In this document: in pieces, positions 1 through 6,355 of the stretch
Position numbering within the stretch: position 1 is the first letter of the stretch
How the letters are laid out: each line of letters opens with the position of its first letter
Origin: Cytophagales bacterium
GTDB taxonomy: Bacteria; Bacteroidota; Bacteroidia; Cytophagales; UBA9547
DNA: 6,355 nt
Assembly (NCBI GenBank): GCA_003476475.1
Contig: DMUD01000129.1
Span: 1 to 6,355, forward strand
Reading direction: 5' to 3'
Notes under the pieces: generated by a model
Told to the model about the DNA's origin: nothing
Database searches by the model: none
Seen by the model: only the letters and a program-made list of their open reading frames with translations
Position numbers and translations under genes: made by a program

Positions 1-2249
1 GCAAACCAATTGTTTTTACCTATAGTTTTGGATGAAACATAATATTCGGAAAGGGTGGCTAAAATTTCGCTACTTTCAGTGTATTCGAACTGCTTCAGCG
101 TAGCCATTTTAATAGAATCAGAAAGGGTAGAATTTAGGTAACTTTTCAAACCCGCAGCCTGCACCACATAAGAACTATCATTCATGGCTTTTTCAAATAG
201 GGGCAAATATTTTCCATATTCTTTTGAAAGAAACTGAAGCGCCTGTTCTCTCACCAATCCTTTCGGATCTTTTTTGGCCATCATTTCTATTTTTGATACA
301 ATTTCTGTAGAAGCTAATTTTCTAAAAGCATCGAAATATTGTACCGCCACCCTACGCACTTGATAGTAAGGGTCGTCGAGCGCCAAACGCATGGTAGAAA
401 TAGTAGCCTGACTATCTACCGCATACATCATGCCCTCCAATGCTTGCATCCGATGTCGATAATAAGTGGCATTTTTGTACTGTATGGCGTAGGCTGCAAG
501 TTCCTTTGTATGGTCTATCGTTCCCAAAAGTTGGGCTTCCTCGTCAATCAATACCAGTTCAGGTGCCATCGGCAAATCGAATTCGAACTCATGAATTCTT
601 TTTGTGATTTCTATCTTTTGCGTTTGTTTATTTCCTTCCGACCATATTCCTACCTTCATCGGCAACCGATATACAGGCGTATAGCTTGAGTCTTGGTTTT
701 GAATGATTTGCAGACGTAATTTTCCATTTGCCCAAGACTGCTTTACCTTCAAGGCGGGATGCCCAGCCGCCAAAAACCATTGGTTAAAAAACCAATTCAA
801 GTCTTCGCCTGTAGTGGCTTCAAAAGCCAGACGTAGGTCGTGAATTTCGGCGGTACCATATTCTTTATTGGTCAAATAACGGTTTAAAGAGGTGAAAAAA
901 GCTTCATCGCCCCCATATTTTCGAAGCATGTGTAACACACGCCCCCCTTTGTTGTAGGAATGTGCATCGAACATGTCTTGAAAATCTTTCAAGTAAAAAC
1001 GGACAATAGGCTCTTGTTTGGCAACCGCTTCTTTCATGTAGCCCTCCATCTCCTCCAATGCATGGTAATCGGCGGCATCGCGACCATTTTTATATTCCTG
1101 CCACAGAAATTCAGAATAATTGGCAAAAGATTCGTTCAAGGGCAAGTTGGGCCAAGATTCGGCAGTGACCAAGTCGCCAAACCAATGATGAAAAAGTTCG
1201 TGGGCAATGATGTTGTCCCAGTCTTTGTCCAACATTTCCCTGTTGGTGCACTGTACAGCTTCCATCATCACAGTAGCCGTAGTGTTTTCCATGGCCCCCG
1301 ACACATAGTCGCGCACTACGACTTGGGAATATTTGTCCCAAGGATATTTGTATTGAAGCAAATTAGAAAAATACTCTATCATTTCGGGAGTGTGCCCAAA
1401 AACCGATTTGGCGTGATTTTTGTATTTCGGCTCTACATAATAGCTCACATCCAAACCATTCCAATTAAAATTTTTGCTTTTGGGCATGGTATCTTTGACT
1501 ACTGCAAAATCGCCCACAGCCATCATGACCAAATAAGGCGAATGTGGCTTGTCTTGTTTCCATAGGTCGGTGCGAGTCCCGTCGGCATTTAGTAAACTGT
1601 ACATTAATGTGCCGTTGGAAAGGGTATTAAATCGGTTATCGACCGTGATGTACAGTTCTTGCGTCATTTTCTCGTTGGGTGAATCGATAGTGGGAAACCA
1701 ACAGGAGCTAGATTCAATTTCGCCTTGTGTCCAAATTTGTTGCGGTTTCAGGGTATCTTTACCATCGGCATTGATGAAAAATAGACCTTTGTCGGAATTT
1801 ATCGCAGCATTACCGCCCTTGGGCAATTCATTGGGTTTGGCGGTGTAATCTATTTCAAGTGTGTATGCATTGCCCCTTTCGTAGGTTTTATCCAAATTCA
1901 CGATCAACTTGGAATTGTCGTATTGAAAATTTAAATCATTTCCCATAGGAAGAAGTTTCACATAAAGGATATCGAAACCTTTGGCATCCAACTCCAATAC
2001 TTCTTGCGGATAAAAGTAAGGCTTGAGCGTAAGAGTGGCTTTTCCATTTAGGGTTTGTTTTTGCCAATCGAAAGAAACTTCCAATTTGGTGTGCAACAAA
2101 TCGTGCTTCAAATTGCGGCTTGGAGAATAGGGATATACCGGCAAGGTGGTAGCAGGAGTTTCAATAGCGGTAATCGAAGTTGGTTTTTTGATTGTTCGAC
2201 AGGCTACCAACAGGGTTAAAGAGATTGCTACTTTAAAATATTTTTTCAT
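1..2249 (-). CDS. M1-family zinc aminopeptidase, predicted lipoprotein (C-terminus cut by window edge)
   Basis: Predicted metallo-aminopeptidase that removes N-terminal residues from peptides, probably in the periplasm. The 749 visible residues stay open to the left edge, so the C-terminus is missing. Seen: a lipoprotein signal (basic MKKYFK, hydrophobic stretch, LVAC lipobox with Cys17); an N-terminal beta domain to about residue 240; the substrate-binding GAMEN motif at 318-322; the zinc site HELFH at 350-354 followed by 18 residues and Glu373 (HExxHx18E); and Tyr432 in SYNKGG, which matches the transition-state tyrosine of the family. A beta-rich segment follows at about 490-575, then an alpha-helical HEAT-like region from about 600 onward. 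All catalytic residues are present. The residues after Cys17 (RTIKK) are basic, unlike the acidic surface-export signal of Bacteroidota lipoproteins, so I infer a periplasm-facing location. The ATG at 2249 is chosen because it gives the complete signal peptide. The gene lies 45 bp downstream of mazG on the same strand, with no terminator-like hairpin between them, so cotranscription is likely. Exact substrate preference is unknown. Confidence 0.95.
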   Translation of the reverse strand, partial: MKKYFKVAISLTLLVACRTIKKPTSITAIETPATTLPVYPYSPSRNLKHDLLHTKLEVSFDWQKQTLNGKATLTLKPYFYPQEVLELDAKGFDILYVKLLPMGNDLNFQYDNSKLIVNLDKTYERGNAYTLEIDYTAKPNELPKGGNAAINSDKGLFFINADGKDTLKPQQIWTQGEIESSSCWFPTIDSPNEKMTQELYITVDNRFNTLSNGTLMYSLLNADGTRTDLWKQDKPHSPYLVMMAVGDFAVVKDTMPKSKNFNWNGLDVSYYVEPKYKNHAKSVFGHTPEMIEYFSNLLQYKYPWDKYSQVVVRDYVSGAMENTTATVMMEAVQCTNREMLDKDWDNIIAHELFHHWFGDLVTAESWPNLPLNESFANYSEFLWQEYKNGRDAADYHALEEMEGYMKEAVAKQEPIVRFYLKDFQDMFDAHSYNKGGRVLHMLRKYGGDEAFFTSLNRYLTNKEYGTAEIHDLRLAFEATTGEDLNWFFNQWFLAAGHPALKVKQSWANGKLRLQIIQNQDSSYTPVYRLPMKVGIWSEGNKQTQKIEITKRIHEFEFDLPMAPELVLIDEEAQLLGTIDHTKELAAYAIQYKNATYYRHRMQALEGMMYAVDSQATISTMRLALDDPYYQVRRVAVQYFDAFRKLASTEIVSKIEMMAKKDPKGLVREQALQFLSKEYGKYLPLFEKAMNDSSYVVQAAGLKSYLNSTLSDSIKMATLKQFEYTESSEILATLSEYYVSSKTIGKNNWF

Positions 2250-2294
2250 AAATGGGTAGTCTTAGAAATGAAAAATAAAATTTAGCGTACAAGG

Positions 2295-3080
2295 TCAGAG
2301 TTTTTTAGCCTCGTTCCAATATTTGTCCATTTCCTCTAAAGTCATTTCATTCAATATTTTACCATCACTAGCCGACTGTTTTTCAAGGTAATTGAAACGC
2401 TTTATGAATTTCCTGTTGGTCATTTCAAGGGCATTTTCAGGGTTTATGCCTGTAAAACGTGCATAATTGACTAGCGAAAAAAGCAAGTCGCCAAATTCAG
2501 CCTCGGCTTTTTGAGGATTTGTTTCTTGCAAAAATTCCTGCATTTCTTCCTGCACTTTTCCCCAAACCTGTTCTTTTTTATCCCAATCAAAACCTACTGC
2601 ACGTGCTTTTTCCTGTATTCGTATAGCTTTAACCAAAGCAGGCAAGGCGTTGGGCACCCCCGACAATACCGACTTGCTCCCTTCCTTCAATTTTATTTTC
2701 TCCCAATTCCTCTTCACCTCCTCTTCGGTCTCGGCTTTTACATTCCCGTAAATGTGCGGATGCCTGACAATGAGTTTGTTGCACAAAAAATCTATCACAT
2801 CTGCCATATCAAAATCATTCGTTTCGGAAGCAATACGTGCATAAAAAACCACATGCAGTAGCAAATCGCCCAACTCTTTCTTTATTTCGGGCAAATCGTG
2901 TGTGGCAATGGCATCGGCCAATTCATAGGTTTCCTCGATGGTCAATGTGCGCAAGGATTCCAATGTTTGCTTTTTGTCCCACGGACATTGTTCGCGCAGC
3001 TCGTCCATTATTTGCAGCAATCGACCAAATTGTTCCAAGGTCAGCAGCCTTCTATTGTTTATAATTTTATCTTTTTTCAT
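2295..3080 (-). CDS. mazG: MazG, nucleoside triphosphate pyrophosphohydrolase
   Basis: Cytosolic enzyme that hydrolyses (d)NTPs to the monophosphate and pyrophosphate, clearing non-canonical nucleotides; in E. coli it also affects ppGpp levels. The 261-residue length matches full-length two-domain MazG (E. coli about 263). N-terminal domain: CPWDKKQT at 32-39, Glu49, Glu50 and Glu53 (EExxE), then Glu69-x-x-Asp72 in ELGDLLLH. These are the Mg-binding residues of the all-alpha NTP pyrophosphatase fold. The conserved RHPHIYG segment lies at 106-112. The C-terminal MazG domain repeats the pattern with Glu178, Glu179, Glu182 and Glu195-x-x-Asp198, so both metal sites look intact. ATG 3080 is the only sensible start, because an in-frame TAA lies two codons upstream (3084-3086). 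The gene diverges from glmM across 107 bp and probably leads a transcript into the aminopeptidase gene. I found no canonical TAnnTTTG box for it. The two-domain architecture makes a housekeeping MazG much more likely than a phage or toxin-antitoxin MazG-like protein. Confidence 0.96.
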   Translation of the reverse strand: MKKDKIINNRRLLTLEQFGRLLQIMDELREQCPWDKKQTLESLRTLTIEETYELADAIATHDLPEIKKELGDLLLHVVFYARIASETNDFDMADVIDFLCNKLIVRHPHIYGNVKAETEEEVKRNWEKIKLKEGSKSVLSGVPNALPALVKAIRIQEKARAVGFDWDKKEQVWGKVQEEMQEFLQETNPQKAEAEFGDLLFSLVNYARFTGINPENALEMTNRKFIKRFNYLEKQSASDGKILNEMTLEEMDKYWNEAKKL

Positions 3081-3087
3081 CGATTAA

Positions 3088-3138
3088 TGATAGATAGTTA
3101 GCAATTTATAAATAATTAAGTCTACCATGTGATAGATA
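3088..3138. repeat. 9-bp direct repeat TGATAGATA in the divergent promoter region
   Basis: TGATAGATA occurs at 3088-3096 and again at 3130-3138, in the same orientation. The start-to-start distance is 42 bp, close to four turns of B-form DNA. The right copy sits 13 bp upstream of the glmM -7 box and the left copy lies 7 bp before the mazG start codon. The position and phasing would suit a regulator that binds both sites and bridges the two divergent genes, but this is inference. In an AT-rich 107-bp spacer a chance match of this length is not negligible. Confidence 0.3.
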
Positions 3139-3151
3139 AGGTCAGCTTGGG

Positions 3152-3159
3152 TAAATTTG
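3152..3159 (+). promoter_or_regulatory. Candidate Bacteroidota-type -7 box for glmM
   Basis: TAAATTTG is an exact match to TAnnTTTG, the -7 element recognised by the primary sigma factor of Bacteroidota. It predicts transcription starting around 3164-3167 and a leader of roughly 20-25 nt before the GTG at 3188. The -33 element is weak: there is no TTG at the usual distance, only TGTG at 3128-3131, 20 bp upstream. The first three bases of the box (TAA, 3152-3154) are also an in-frame stop for glmM, which limits how far upstream translation could begin. Confidence 0.55.
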
Positions 3160-3187
3160 TAGCATTATATCGAATAAAACTGACACA

Positions 3188-4579
3188 GTGACTTTAATTA
3201 AATCTATTTCTGGTATTAGAGGTACTATTGGGGGCAAGGTAGGCGAATCTCTTTCTCCCATAGACGTGGCAAAATATACAGCTGCCTTCGGCACTTTTTC
3301 AAAACAGAAAGGCATTGGCAAAAAAATAGTCATCGGTCGAGATGCTCGTCCTACGGGTCAAGCCATTTCGGGTATTGTATCTTCTACCCTCATGGCTTTG
3401 GGTTTGGATGTGATAGATTTAGGCCTCAGCACCACCCCAACCGTTGAAATGGCCGTTGTAGCCGAACAAGCAGCTGGTGGAATTATCGTGACGGCTAGTC
3501 ACAATCCCATCCAGTGGAATGCATTGAAACTTTTAAACGAGAAAGGCGAATTTATTTCGGCTAGTGACGGTGCTGAAATGTTGAAGATTGCCGAAAACGA
3601 GGCATATTCTTTTGCAGAGGCAATGAAATATGGACACTACAAGCAGGATGAAAGCTATTTGCAAAAACATATTGAAGCCATTTTGAAACTAGAATTGGTA
3701 GATGTAGAGGCTATAACCAATCGTAATTTCAGAATAGCAGTAGATGCTGTAAATTCTACCGGCGGCATAGCTGTGCCAATGCTTTTGGAAGCATTGGGAG
3801 TGAAAAATGTGAGTAAATTTTTCTGCGAACCTACGGGGCACTTCCCGCACAATCCAGAACCATTGGCTGAAAATTTGACCCAAATTTCGGCCGAAATAGA
3901 AAAAGGAAAATTTGACTTGGGCATAGCAGTAGACCCCGACGTTGACCGCTTGTGTTTTATATGTGAAGATGGCCACATGTTTGGGGAAGAATATACTCTT
4001 GTGGCGGTAGCCGATTATGTATTGAGCCAACACCCTGGCAATACCGTATCTAATCTTTCCTCTACTAGAGCATTAAAAGATGTGACAGAAAAATTGGGAG
4101 GTGAATATTTTGCATCGGCAGTAGGTGAAGTAAATGTAGTAGATGCCATGAAACTACATAATGCTGTAATTGGTGGCGAAGGCAATGGCGGAGTCATTTA
4201 TCCTGAACTGCATTATGGCCGAGATGCTTTGGTGGGTATCGCACTTTTTCTAACCCATCTTGCCAAATTTGGAAAAAATATTTCAATGCTAAAGGCACGT
4301 TATCCCAACTACCACATTTCCAAAAAAAAGATAGAATTAACGCCAGAATTAAATGTACCCCAGGTACTCGAAGAAATGAAAGAGCGTTATAAAAAGCAAC
4401 CTATCAACACGATAGACGGCGTCAGAATAGATTTCGACAAGGAGTGGGTGCACTTGAGGGCATCGAATACGGAGCCTATTATTCGAATATATGTCGAATC
4501 GGACAGCATTTCAAAAGCTGAATATCTTGCAAATAAGATTTTGGTTGATATTAAAGAGATAATTTCTGAAAAGCTGTAG
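3188..4579 (+). CDS. glmM: Phosphoglucosamine mutase-type alpha-D-phosphohexomutase (GlmM)
   Basis: Cytosolic enzyme predicted to interconvert glucosamine-6-phosphate and glucosamine-1-phosphate, feeding UDP-GlcNAc synthesis for peptidoglycan and lipid A. The 463 residues carry all four phosphohexomutase signatures. These are the catalytic phosphoserine loop TASHNP (102-107, Ser104), the Mg-binding loop DPDVDR (249-254, Asp249, Asp251, Asp253), the sugar-recognition loop GGEGNGG (329-335), and the phosphate-binding loop RASNTEPIIR (424-433). The GTG start is preferred because it begins the conserved N-terminus MTLIKSISGIRGTIGG. The frame upstream holds no ATG before an in-frame TAA at 3152-3154. 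A -7 box lies at 3152-3159. The sugar loop has GEGNGG where E. coli GlmM has a GExSGH-type loop, so it resembles the form seen in Bacteroidota and archaeal homologues. Phosphomannomutase or phosphoglucomutase activity therefore cannot be excluded from sequence alone. The MBOAT gene follows after 63 bp on the same strand. Confidence 0.9.
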   Translation: MTLIKSISGIRGTIGGKVGESLSPIDVAKYTAAFGTFSKQKGIGKKIVIGRDARPTGQAISGIVSSTLMALGLDVIDLGLSTTPTVEMAVVAEQAAGGIIVTASHNPIQWNALKLLNEKGEFISASDGAEMLKIAENEAYSFAEAMKYGHYKQDESYLQKHIEAILKLELVDVEAITNRNFRIAVDAVNSTGGIAVPMLLEALGVKNVSKFFCEPTGHFPHNPEPLAENLTQISAEIEKGKFDLGIAVDPDVDRLCFICEDGHMFGEEYTLVAVADYVLSQHPGNTVSNLSSTRALKDVTEKLGGEYFASAVGEVNVVDAMKLHNAVIGGEGNGGVIYPELHYGRDALVGIALFLTHLAKFGKNISMLKARYPNYHISKKKIELTPELNVPQVLEEMKERYKKQPINTIDGVRIDFDKEWVHLRASNTEPIIRIYVESDSISKAEYLANKILVDIKEIISEKL

Positions 4580-4642
4580 TTTGTGAAATTTTCAACCCTT
4601 ACTGCTTTGCAATTTTTATTTACCCGTGTCTTTTAAACTTTT

Positions 4643-6040
4643 ATGGTTTACAATTCGCTTCAATTTCTCATTTTTTATGTAATTGTCACCAGCTGGTATT
4701 TCCTTTTGCCACCGCGTTTTAGGTGGGGATTATTGCTATTTGCCAGCTGCTACTTCTACATGGCTTTTGTTCCCATTTATATCCTCATTTTGGGGGGCAC
4801 CATAATAGTAGATTATTATGCTGGTATTTACCTAGAACAAATAGAAGGGAAAAACAAGAAAATATTCCTAATCCTAAGTTTGATTGCAAATATTGGCATT
4901 TTGTGTGTATTCAAGTACTATAACTTTATCAATGAAAACTTCGGATTACTTTTTGGATTTTTGGAACACAAAAATCCTATTCCATATTTAGAAATCATTT
5001 TGCCCATTGGACTTTCTTTCCACACCTTTCAAGCCATGAGTTACACTATTGAGGTGTACCGAGGCAACCAAAAAGCGGAAAAGAATTTTGGTATATACGC
5101 GCTGTATGTAATGTTTTATCCACAATTGGTGGCCGGCCCTATTGAAAGGCCTCAAAACATGTTGCATCAATTTCACGAAACACACCGCTTTAATTGGAAT
5201 TTATTCAAAGCCGGATTGATGCAAATGGCTTGGGGAATGCTAAAAAAAGTAGTCATTGCCGATAGAATTGCCATGGCAATAGACCCAGTTTTTGATAATC
5301 CTTGGTCACAAAATGGTGTTACCCTGTGGGTATCAGCTGTTCTATACTCATTTCAGATATACTGCGATTTTTCTGGATATTCCGATATAGGAATAGGAGC
5401 AGCAAAAACCATGGGGTTTGATTTAATGCGTAATTTCGACTCGCCATACCTATCAACTAAAATATCTGAATTTTGGAAAAAATGGCATATTTCCCTTTCC
5501 ACATGGTTCAAAGACTATTTGTATATTCCACTTGGTGGTAACCGAGTAAAAAAATACAGAGTGTATTTCAATCTTTTCGTGGTGTTTCTAATAAGTGGAA
5601 TTTGGCATGGCGCCAATTGGACTTTTGCCATTTGGGGTACCTTACATGGCAGCTTTTTGGTTATCGAAAACATCATTTCAAGCAAATTTAAGTTCAAAAC
5701 GACATCGCCTTGGCTCAAATGGGCACAAATGTTGTTCGTATTTATTTTGGTGTCTATTGCATGGGTGTTTTTCAGAAGTCCGACAGTAAAGCAAGCTTAT
5801 TTTGTGTTAGGCAAAATCTTTACACTTTCCATTTTCCATCCTATTTCTTTGGGAATGCATTTGGCCGAAGTATTGTTTACAGTTTGTTTGATTTTTTTCA
5901 TGATGTACAAGGAAAAGCTTTATCCAGGATTTCAAATTAAAAGCAACATCGTCTTTCTGTTAACTTTTGCCACCACGGCTTTGGCTTGTTATCTCTTTGG
6001 CGTATTTGGAAATGTGCAGTTCATCTATTTTCAATTCTAA
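4643..6040 (+). CDS. MBOAT-family O-acyltransferase, AlgI/DltB-like
   Basis: Polytopic inner-membrane protein predicted to transfer acyl (usually acetyl) groups across the membrane to an exported acceptor, working with a periplasmic partner. The 465 residues contain about a dozen hydrophobic segments, for example near 5-21, 26-60, 75-93, 110-130, 308-325, 362-378, 405-427 and 435-455. Family signatures are clear: YPQLVAGPIERP (from about 157), QIYCDFSGYSDIGIG (from about 242), FWKKWHISLSTWFKDYLYIPLGGNR (281-282 being Trp-His; quoted here as two motifs, WHISLSTW and DYLYIPLGG), and GIWHGANW with His322, the invariant histidine essential in AlgI and DltB. ATG 4643 is the start, because an in-frame TAA lies at 4634-4636. 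Its TAA is followed at once by the ATG of the SGNH-like gene, the usual partner arrangement, so coupled translation is likely. The 63-bp gap after glmM shows no clear promoter or terminator, so readthrough from glmM is plausible. The acceptor (exopolysaccharide, peptidoglycan or teichoic-like polymer) cannot be read from the sequence. Confidence 0.93.
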   Translation: MVYNSLQFLIFYVIVTSWYFLLPPRFRWGLLLFASCYFYMAFVPIYILILGGTIIVDYYAGIYLEQIEGKNKKIFLILSLIANIGILCVFKYYNFINENFGLLFGFLEHKNPIPYLEIILPIGLSFHTFQAMSYTIEVYRGNQKAEKNFGIYALYVMFYPQLVAGPIERPQNMLHQFHETHRFNWNLFKAGLMQMAWGMLKKVVIADRIAMAIDPVFDNPWSQNGVTLWVSAVLYSFQIYCDFSGYSDIGIGAAKTMGFDLMRNFDSPYLSTKISEFWKKWHISLSTWFKDYLYIPLGGNRVKKYRVYFNLFVVFLISGIWHGANWTFAIWGTLHGSFLVIENIISSKFKFKTTSPWLKWAQMLFVFILVSIAWVFFRSPTVKQAYFVLGKIFTLSIFHPISLGMHLAEVLFTVCLIFFMMYKEKLYPGFQIKSNIVFLLTFATTALACYLFGVFGNVQFIYFQF

Positions 6041-6355
6041 ATGAAGAAGATTGTCGTTTTTTTCATTTCGTTGTTTAGCCTTTGCTTTTTGGTTATTGGC
6101 ACGTCCGATAATCTAATGAAGCAATTCAAGGATCATGCAGAAAAATTGGAATTGTTGCGGTCTCAAAAATTCCAATTCGGAGATTTGTATGGATTTTCTT
6201 ACTTGAAAGAGTTTAAAATAGCTAGAGATGGAAACTCCAATTTCCAAGCTATTCCTAGCGAAAAGGTAAGAGAAATCAATCTTTATTATTTGTGCGACAG
6301 TTATTTATGGGATTTTGTAAAAAAAGATTCAATTGAATACAAATTCAGAACTTTC
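6041..6355 (+). CDS. N-terminal part of an SGNH-hydrolase-like partner of the MBOAT protein (cut by window edge)
   Basis: The first 105 residues of a protein that continues past the right edge. Residues 1-20 (MKK, then a hydrophobic run ending near LVIG) form a signal peptide or N-terminal membrane anchor, placing the body outside the inner membrane. A segment FGDLYGFSYLKEFKI (46-60) resembles the conserved start of Bacteroidota proteins encoded next to MBOAT genes. INLYYLCDSYLWDF (79-92) occupies the position of SGNH block I, with Ser87 as candidate nucleophile. The usual GDS is CDS here. By analogy with AlgJ/AlgX and DltD, it would accept the acyl group from the MBOAT partner and pass it to the exported substrate. 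The ATG overlaps nothing but abuts the preceding TAA (TAAATG), which suggests translational coupling. The remaining SGNH blocks and the catalytic Asp/His are outside the window, so the family assignment rests on context and this short segment. Confidence 0.7.
   Translation, partial: MKKIVVFFISLFSLCFLVIGTSDNLMKQFKDHAEKLELLRSQKFQFGDLYGFSYLKEFKIARDGNSNFQAIPSEKVREINLYYLCDSYLWDFVKKDSIEYKFRTF

Noticed and set aside
339..689. A 116-codon plus-strand open frame
   Set aside because: It is antisense to the HEAT-like C-terminal part of the aminopeptidase, and its composition does not look like a real protein.
960..1565. A 201-codon plus-strand open frame opposite the aminopeptidase gene
   Set aside because: It lies entirely antisense to the M1 catalytic region with intact GAMEN and HExxH motifs. 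Its translation is low-complexity, rich in His, Phe and Ile, with no recognisable domain. It is a shadow frame.
2277..2284. Minus-strand TAAATTTT between mazG and the aminopeptidase gene, close to a -7 box
   Set aside because: It misses the final G of TAnnTTTG and has no -33 element at a suitable distance. AT-rich spacer sequence explains it.
2511..3101. Overlapping plus-strand frames opposite mazG
   Set aside because: They mirror the conserved MazG coding sequence, contain no domain, and overlap each other in different frames.
3655..4197. Minus-strand frames of 60-114 codons inside glmM
   Set aside because: They are antisense to conserved catalytic loops of GlmM and overlap each other; no support as genes.
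4583..4593. Small inverted repeat TGAAATTTTCA just after glmM
   Set aside because: Five-base AT-only arms with a one-base centre cannot form a stable terminator hairpin, and no GC stem or following T-run is present.

Overview
The window looks like an ordinary chromosomal segment of a Bacteroidota bacterium (Cytophagia/Flavobacteriia-like; I cannot place it more closely). Four things point there: the characteristic N-terminus of the phosphohexomutase (MTLIKSISGIRGTIGG), a TAnnTTTG-type -7 promoter box in front of it, the absence of clear Shine-Dalgarno sequences before any start, and a moderately AT-rich composition. About 97% of the window is coding. I see no RNA gene, mobile element, CRISPR array or prophage.

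Layout: (1) Positions 1-2249, minus strand: a large gene running off the left edge that encodes an M1-family zinc aminopeptidase with a lipoprotein signal. (2) Positions 2295-3080, minus strand: mazG, a house-cleaning NTP pyrophosphohydrolase, 45 bp upstream of the peptidase gene and probably cotranscribed with it. (3) Positions 3081-3187: a 107-bp divergent intergenic region with a recognisable -7 box for the rightward gene and a 9-bp direct repeat spaced 42 bp apart. (4) Positions 3188-4579, plus strand: glmM-type phosphohexomutase starting at GTG. (5) Positions 4643-6040, plus strand: an AlgI/DltB-like MBOAT O-acyltransferase of the inner membrane. (6) Position 6041 to the right edge, plus strand: the first 105 residues of an SGNH-like partner protein, whose ATG follows the MBOAT stop codon with no gap.

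The rightward genes make a plausible envelope-polymer set. GlmM supplies glucosamine-1-phosphate for UDP-GlcNAc. The MBOAT protein and its extracytoplasmic SGNH-like partner would move acyl groups across the membrane onto a glycan or other exported acceptor, as AlgI with AlgJ/AlgX or DltB with DltD do. The acceptor cannot be told from this window. The leftward genes are housekeeping functions (nucleotide-pool sanitation, peptide degradation) with no obvious link to the rightward set.

I did not find a convincing undescribed system. The points most worth a second look are the altered SGNH block I (CDS in place of GDS) with the abutting TAAATG junction, and the helically phased repeat in the divergent promoter region.
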